A DNA stretch of 62,453 nt from Mariprofundaceae bacterium (GTDB taxonomy: Bacteria; Pseudomonadota; Zetaproteobacteria; Mariprofundales; Mariprofundaceae), in NCBI GenBank assembly GCA_030950585.1, contig JAUZRG010000003.1:1-62453 (forward strand), given 5' to 3'. The notes below the pieces were generated by a model, which saw only the letters and a list, made by a program, of their open reading frames with translations, was not told the DNA's origin and searched no databases. Below, one piece after another: positions 57,679 through 62,453 of the stretch (positions within the stretch are counted from its first letter, which is position 1; the number at the start of each line of letters is the position of its first letter). A program made the position numbers and the translations under genes.

Positions 57679-59061
57679 TTACCTCAACTGATTCAAACAA
57701 TCCGTCGCTGCAAGTTTATAACACTCCGCTAACGTGGGGTAGTTGAACACATTGTGTACCAAGTCTTCTACCGTTCCATGCAGGTTCATCACAAGCTGAC
57801 CAATATGAATCAATTCGCTCGCTGACTCACCCGCGATATGCACACCCATAATTTCTTTTGTCTGACGCAAGACGTTTAACTTCAATAAACCCGTGGCATC
57901 ACCAATGATTTGACCTCGCGCACTTTCTTTAAACCAGCCACGACCCACCACATAATCCGCGCCTTCTTCTTGCAGTTGTTTTTCTGTCTTGCCCACAGAA
58001 GAAAGCTCAGGAATCGTATAAATCGCCATGGGCATATTGCTATTCATCGCCGATGATGCGGTACCAAACGCATGTTGGGCAGCCATGCGCCCTTGCTCCA
58101 TACCCGTGGAAGCCAACGATGGTCGGCCAATAAGATCTCCCACCGCATAAATATGCGAAACCGAAGTTTGAAAGTGAGCATTCACATCAATCCAACCCTT
58201 CGTCGCTTCCACACCCGCATGCTCAATCTGTAACGATTGAAAGTTTGGCTCCCGACCTTGGGCATACAACAACACATCCGAATACATTTTTTCACCGCTT
58301 TCGAGCGTGGTGCAAATGCTTCCCTCTTCTTTTTGAATGGAGGCACAACGGCTGTTCATCCTAAAAGACACACCCATGCAGTCCATCTCATGGGTTAACA
58401 CATCCACCACATCCTTACTCAAATACGAAAGAATCTGAGAGTGTGAATCCACCACCTGTACTTGCACACCCAAGGCTGCAAACATCGAGATAAACTCACA
58501 CGCAATAACGCCGCCACCCACCACAAGCATCGATTTTGGCAAATGCTGTATTTTTAAGATTGAGGTGGAATCCAGTACGGTGAGTTTATCAAAAGGGACA
58601 TCGCTCGGTCTGCGTGGCCGTGATCCTGTGGCCAAAATAATCACATCTGCCGTCCGCAACTTACTTTCATGGTTGTCTTTGCCTATTTTTAGGGTGTGTT
58701 CATCGACAAACGATGCATTGCCCGGAATCAGAGAAACACCACTACGCATCAATTGTGTGAGAATGACCGATTCTTGCTGTGCAATCACCATGTCCTTGCG
58801 ATGAAGAGCTTCGGATAAAACCCCATGTTGCTGAGGATTGGGGGAAAGCACACCACGCATCCCCCGTCGACCCAAACGAGAGGCCATATAAGAAACTTCA
58901 CGCAAGGCTTTGCTAGGAATCGTGCCTGTTTGCAGCCCCGCACCACCAATGCGTTCTTTGCGCTCCACCATGCCCACTCGTTTACCCATTTGGGCGGCAC
59001 GCAGTGCGGCATGCTGCCCAGCAGGGCCTGAGCCAATCACGAATAAATCAAAGTCTGCCAT
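57679..59061 (-). CDS. sthA: Soluble (Si-specific) NAD(P)+ transhydrogenase-type flavoprotein
   Basis: FAD/NAD disulfide-reductase-like fold: GSGPAGQHAALRAAQ (FAD), VVGGGVIACEF (NAD(P)), and the C-terminal dimer domain. The active-site helix reads GGAGLQTGTIPSKALRE. Both redox cysteines of lipoamide or mercury reductases are absent, while the GTIPSKALRE context is that of SthA. It should pass reducing equivalents between NADPH and NAD+, relevant next to an NADPH-consuming lipid synthase, though it is convergent and separately transcribed. 460 aa. Confidence 0.88.
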   Translation of the reverse strand: MADFDLFVIGSGPAGQHAALRAAQMGKRVGMVERKERIGGAGLQTGTIPSKALREVSYMASRLGRRGMRGVLSPNPQQHGVLSEALHRKDMVIAQQESVILTQLMRSGVSLIPGNASFVDEHTLKIGKDNHESKLRTADVIILATGSRPRRPSDVPFDKLTVLDSTSILKIQHLPKSMLVVGGGVIACEFISMFAALGVQVQVVDSHSQILSYLSKDVVDVLTHEMDCMGVSFRMNSRCASIQKEEGSICTTLESGEKMYSDVLLYAQGREPNFQSLQIEHAGVEATKGWIDVNAHFQTSVSHIYAVGDLIGRPSLASTGMEQGRMAAQHAFGTASSAMNSNMPMAIYTIPELSSVGKTEKQLQEEGADYVVGRGWFKESARGQIIGDATGLLKLNVLRQTKEIMGVHIAGESASELIHIGQLVMNLHGTVEDLVHNVFNYPTLAECYKLAATDCLNQLR

Positions 59062-59391
59062 TTTCCCTCTCCCATGATCCTCTTATTGCACCATCACCAC
59101 ATCGCAACTATCCAAAAGAAAACGCAGTAATGTCGAGGAGCCTAGCCTCATTTCGTGCGCAGCTCCAAATGGCGTTCATCATTCGTTCTTAGCATGCCAA
59201 TGGATGGACCCCCACTTTTTCTTTCCATATCGATGGTGAGTCACCCCCTTTGGTTGAAATGGATCACGTTTGAAGGAATAATGAGTGTCGTGAAGAAATT
59301 GAATTGGGGTTGTCTGTTTCTTGGATGGACAGATCGGAAAGGCGGCAAACCCTAATGGTTACCAAAGCCTTCACTTATTAAGGACAAACTA
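59062..59391. other. Non-coding stretch upstream of sthA, nothing recognised
   Basis: A frame from GTG 59155 to 59355 (66 codons, ending GWTDRKGGKP) is the only open one of note. It lacks a ribosome site and resembles no family I know. It could be a remnant. Confidence 0.3.
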
Positions 59392-59502
59392 ATGATGAAT
59401 TTAATTTCTGAAAATGATGCGCGAAAAATTGCGAATCGATATTTATTGGAACTGGAGGGAAAAATTGGGGAGTCTTTACAGTTTACTAATATAGTGAATT
59501 AA
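59392..59502 (+). pseudogene. 36-aa ORF, possible truncated gene
   Basis: ATG 59392 (or 59395) lies 7 nt after AAGGA, a good ribosome site. The start ISENDARKIANRYLLELEGK resembles the first helix of some small immunity-type proteins (ISE.EA..IA..YL.ELE pattern). It stops at 59500, 14 nt before the left end of the inverted-repeat element at 59516, as if an insertion had removed the rest. The identification is weak. Confidence 0.35.
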
Positions 59503-59515
59503 AAATAGATTTACT

Positions 59516-59717
59516 GTAACTACTCAGCCATAGAAAAAACAAAAAGTTTCTTTAATATCAATGAGATAAGTAGAAACCATTATTTTGATGGTCAAGCTAA
59601 GAGAAAAGCTAAGTTATTGAAATATATAGCTATTAATTTTAACCGTGAATCTTTAATGTGTTTTTAAAAAGGACTGTTTCCTTTAAAAACAATGACTTAG
59701 TATGGATGAGTAGTTAC
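59516..59717. mobile_element. MITE-like 202-nt AT-rich element with 16-nt terminal inverted repeats
   Basis: GTAACTACTCAGCCAT at 59516-59531 matches the reverse complement of ATGGATGAGTAGTTAC at 59702-59717 in 15 of 16 positions. The interior is much more AT-rich than the flanking genes, holds a second hairpin (GTTTTTAAA / TTTAAAAAC around 59660-59690) and has no complete gene. No target duplication is obvious. Consistent with a non-autonomous transposon. Confidence 0.65.
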
Positions 59718-59788
59718 AAATCACCTTTAATACTGCACCTTAAACCATTCTTATGAATTAATTGTAGGCATGCTTAAAGGTTCCGTTT

Positions 59789-61003
59789 TTAGAGTGATCC
59801 CCAGCTCAAATGACGATACTTGATAAGCAATGCTTCGATACCTTCAACGGGGGTTTCAGCACTCATGCTGAGGAGTTCGTTGGCCGCAACTTCCAAAGGA
59901 ATATGATCAGCGCAATCAGTGATGTATTGACGAATACGCAGGGCGCTAAACCATCTTAAGAAACGTTTTTTAAAGGTGCTGGTGTTGCTCACACGTTGGC
60001 GCATGTCTGTGATTTCTTCTCGAAAACCATAGTTAGCCAGAAAGTTTTCCAAGCGTATTGGCAGCACGATCTCTTGGCTAAATAAAAGATCCAATTGAGA
60101 GAATAAACAAGCCAGATCTTGGTAGACTTTAGGGTGGGTGACCATGCGTGTGCTGTGTTCATCTTGTATCCATGTTTGCAGGGCTTGGCCTGTACCAAAA
60201 GGGACGCGGAAAGAAATGCGTGATGATGGGTAAACACAAGCTTTTCTTAAGGTGGCCACATCACCAAGATCAGCTACTTTATGTAAAAAATAAAAGTCCT
60301 CTCCAGCTTGACGGCGATTCATGCCACCTTGGGCAGCATAAGCATGGGCGGAGACGGCAAAGCAAGAACCTATGGTGTGAAAAGCATGGGGGTATTGTGC
60401 CAACTTCAAGCCTTGCACATGGTATAAAATGTCTATCTCATAGAGTTGGATGGCTTGTTTGTGGCGTGTGTTCATGCCTTGGGTGTCATGCTGAAAAGGT
60501 ATGACGCATGCTTTGTGCTGCTTTTCTTGAAAGTGTTGCCAAATATCAACGAGGTATTGGCCATGCACATCACAATCAGCATCTAGGCTGACGATGATGC
60601 CATCTTTTTTTCCACAAAAGACGAAGCGACGAATGGCTTCATCCATACCTAGTTTCCTCGCCAAGCCAACACCTGCATGTTTTTTTGCTAAGTTATCAAC
60701 ATGAATCGCATGTATTTGTAGGTGATCTTGATTCAAGTCAGCTTGTTCAATGGTGCGTAAAGATGCGTTGTTTTGTGCTAAAATAGTCACCTCATCATGC
60801 GATCCTGCATTGATCACCACGATGATTTCCACGGCACAAGGTGGTTTTTGGCACGCCAGTATGGCGTGCAACGGTTTTAAAATATTGGGTTCGTTTTGGC
60901 AGGGAATGACGATTATTAAACCGAGTTCTGGCTGTGGTGCTACGATGACTTGTGCGCTGTTGGCAGCGTAACGTTCTAAATAACGGTGTAAAAAAGAAGA
61001 CAT
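59789..61003 (-). CDS. Family 2 glycosyltransferase
   Basis: GT-A fold: GLIIVIPCQNEPNILKPL start, SLDADCDV (DxD metal motif), and an AGEDFYFLHKVADLG acceptor/base motif typical of GT2 enzymes. No transmembrane helices, so cytosolic. 404 aa, with a helical C-terminal extension from about residue 290. Substrate unknown. Divergent from the miaE-like gene by 38 nt and not part of the glycan operon at 26-31 kb. Confidence 0.85.
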   Translation of the reverse strand: MSSFLHRYLERYAANSAQVIVAPQPELGLIIVIPCQNEPNILKPLHAILACQKPPCAVEIIVVINAGSHDEVTILAQNNASLRTIEQADLNQDHLQIHAIHVDNLAKKHAGVGLARKLGMDEAIRRFVFCGKKDGIIVSLDADCDVHGQYLVDIWQHFQEKQHKACVIPFQHDTQGMNTRHKQAIQLYEIDILYHVQGLKLAQYPHAFHTIGSCFAVSAHAYAAQGGMNRRQAGEDFYFLHKVADLGDVATLRKACVYPSSRISFRVPFGTGQALQTWIQDEHSTRMVTHPKVYQDLACLFSQLDLLFSQEIVLPIRLENFLANYGFREEITDMRQRVSNTSTFKKRFLRWFSALRIRQYITDCADHIPLEVAANELLSMSAETPVEGIEALLIKYRHLSWGSL

Positions 61004-61041
61004 GCTGTGTTAGCATATCGCCCAAAAGCATCGAGGCAAGC

Positions 61042-61626
61042 ATGGCTAAGAAACGTATTGATTTGTATTTTAAAACTGACCCCGCGTGGGTTGAGGTTGC
61101 GACCCAAGATATGGCAAAGCTTTTGGCCGACCATGCGAACTGTGAACGCAAGGCTTCAGCGATGGCGACGAGCCTGATCATGAAGTACCGTGATCGTCCA
61201 GCAATTATTGAGCCCTTGATTGCCTTGGCCATCGAAGAGCTTGAACATTTTAAACAAGTTTATGCGTTAATGAAAGCAAAAAACATGCCTTTGCGCGAAG
61301 ATATGAAAGATCCTTATGTGAAACAGTTGATGAAGCAAGTTCGCCTAGGTCGGGATGAAGCTTTCTTGGATCGTTTGTTGATTTGCTCGGTGATTGAAAC
61401 CCGCGGTGCAGAACGCTTTCAATTATTAGCCAATGGCCTTGAAGAAGAAGCGATGCGTTGTTTTTATCGTGACTTATGGGCGGCAGAAGCACGGCATGGT
61501 GATTTGTTTGTTGAACTGGCCTTGATTTATTTTGATGAAACATTGGTCAACCAGCGTTTGCATGAAATCGGTCAAGCTGAAGGTGATATTGTGCGTGATT
61601 TACCGTGGGCCTCTTCGTTTCATTGA
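61042..61626 (+). CDS. miaE: tRNA-(ms2io6A37)-hydroxylase, MiaE-like
   Basis: Non-heme diiron monooxygenase hydroxylating the isopentenyl group of ms2i6A37 in tRNA. Ligands are visible in HANCERKA, EELEHFK, ETRGAERFQ and AEARHGDLF, a ferritin-like four-helix set. The frame is open from 60952, but ATG 61042 has GAGG upstream and gives 194 aa, the family length. Confidence 0.93.
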   Translation: MAKKRIDLYFKTDPAWVEVATQDMAKLLADHANCERKASAMATSLIMKYRDRPAIIEPLIALAIEELEHFKQVYALMKAKNMPLREDMKDPYVKQLMKQVRLGRDEAFLDRLLICSVIETRGAERFQLLANGLEEEAMRCFYRDLWAAEARHGDLFVELALIYFDETLVNQRLHEIGQAEGDIVRDLPWASSFH

Positions 61627-61683
61627 TTTTTCATGGCGCTGAAACTTGCGTCGGATAAGCGTATTCAGCTGAAAGGGAGTGCT

Positions 61684-62453
61684 ATGCTCAAACGTGTTGT
61701 TTTTATTGTTGTCATGATGTTTGGCTTTGTTCAATTGAATGTTGATGTATGGGCTGAAAGCCTGAATAATTTAGATTATGAGCCTCTTCAACCATTGCAA
61801 GCACCAGAAGAAAGTTTGATACTACAAAAGAAGCGCGCTTTGGGTAAAAGGTTGTTTCATGATGTTCGTTTATCTGGAAATAATTCTGTAAGTTGTGCGC
61901 ATTGCCATATTTTGACGGCGGGAGGAGTGGATGGATTGCCCTTGTCATCTGGTATGAAAAATCAGCATACCATACGCAATACGCCCACTGTTTTCAATGT
62001 CAGTCTGAATATGCATCAATTTTGGGATGGACGCGCAAAAGACCTAAAGGCTCAGCTGGATGAGGTGATTGGTAGTTCTTTTGAAATGAACAGTGACTGG
62101 CCTTCTATTCAAAAGAAATTAATCAAAGATAGAGACTATAAAAAGCGTTTCCATGCATTGTATGACGATGGTTTAACCATTGCCAACATGAAGCACGCGC
62201 TGATTACATTTGAAGAAAGTTTAATCACAACGGGTTCTCGTTTTGATCGTTACTTAAAGGGTGATAAACAAGCGATTAACGTGAATGAGTTAAAGGGTTA
62301 TCAGATTTTTAAGAGCTATGGTTGTGTGGCTTGTCATCAAGGCGCAAATGTGGGTGGTAATTTGTTTCAGAAAATGGGTGTTTTTAAAAGTTACTTTGAC
62401 CCTTATGCAGCGGAAGAAAGTGACCTAGGACGTTTTTCTATCACAGGTAAAGA
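61684..62453 (+). CDS. Di-heme cytochrome c peroxidase (MauG/CcpA family), cut by window end
   Basis: A signal peptide (RVVFIVVMMFGFVQL, cleavage near VWA) directs it to the periplasm. Two heme c motifs are present: CAHCH at 71-75 (high-potential/peroxidatic side) and CVACH at 214-218. FWDGRAKDLKAQ is family-typical. It should reduce H2O2 with electrons from cytochromes. GGGAG precedes ATG 61684. About 256 codons are visible; the C-terminus lies outside. Not in the six-frame list because it has no stop here. Confidence 0.92.
   Translation, partial: MLKRVVFIVVMMFGFVQLNVDVWAESLNNLDYEPLQPLQAPEESLILQKKRALGKRLFHDVRLSGNNSVSCAHCHILTAGGVDGLPLSSGMKNQHTIRNTPTVFNVSLNMHQFWDGRAKDLKAQLDEVIGSSFEMNSDWPSIQKKLIKDRDYKKRFHALYDDGLTIANMKHALITFEESLITTGSRFDRYLKGDKQAINVNELKGYQIFKSYGCVACHQGANVGGNLFQKMGVFKSYFDPYAAEESDLGRFSITGK

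Overview
The window reads as a stretch of chromosome from a Gram-negative bacterium of the Pseudomonadota. Outer-membrane and LPS functions (SurA, LptF/G-type permease, KdsB, heptose kinase), HslVU, the HemX/HemY pair, SelO, MiaE and a soluble transhydrogenase all point that way. Moderate-to-low G+C, a full heme-gene complement, a di-heme peroxidase and many sensory cyclase/kinase proteins would suit an iron-oxidising zetaproteobacterium (Ghiorsea/Mariprofundus-like). That placement is inference; no rRNA is present to test it.

Layout. 1-1.6 kb: a PilJ-domain protein and a PlsC acyltransferase. 1.6-3.8 kb: RecQ, divergent from a heme operon at 3.9-8.2 kb (hemD-hemB-hemX-hemY-Rieske ferredoxin). 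8.2-16 kb: housekeeping genes (SPFH protein, small OMP, FtsY, IlvA, M16 lipoprotein peptidase, family-5-type uracil-DNA glycosylase). 16-22.5 kb: signalling proteins (DUF3095, LRR-kinase fusion, NMT1-type hybrid histidine kinase). 22.8-25.5 kb: minus-strand run lptF/G, folE, hemH. 25.6-31 kb: a surface-glycan operon (DegT aminotransferase, GT2, hexapeptide acyltransferase, GT39/ArnT-like, heptose kinase, KdsB), followed by a Cache-HAMP adenylyl cyclase. 33-39 kb: a lipoprotein, then the minus-strand chain hslV-hslU-surA-pdxA-algH. 39-42.5 kb: a PopZ-like candidate and valS. 42.5-48 kb: an accessory patch (palindromic repeat, HipH/YjjJ-like solo toxin kinase with a repeat-rich promoter, class II aldolase, MITE-like repeat, orphan membrane protein, hydrolase, Spx-like reductase, SelO). 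48.3-57.4 kb: purB followed by a compact pfa-like secondary-lipid synthase. 57.7-62.4 kb: transhydrogenase, an AT-rich MITE-like segment, GT2, MiaE and the start of a di-heme peroxidase.

The most unusual object is the pfa-like synthase. The canonical PfaA domain order KS-AT-ACP-ACP-KR-DH is present in order but split in two at a run of ten A residues (55210-55219) that contains the slippery heptamer A AAA AAC. The -1 frame is open without a stop from the run into the KR-DH reading frame. A perfect 9-bp stem-loop lies just downstream, with the only ATG of the KR-DH ORF in its loop. A -1 ribosomal frameshift, or transcriptional slippage on the A run, would restore one protein of about 2045 residues. 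The locus has its own PfaD enoyl reductase but no pfaB, pfaC or phosphopantetheinyl transferase in view.

I saw no CRISPR array, rRNA or convincing tRNA, but scanning by eye cannot exclude a tRNA. Gene starts were revised wherever a Shine-Dalgarno sequence or a stop/start overlap decided the matter.
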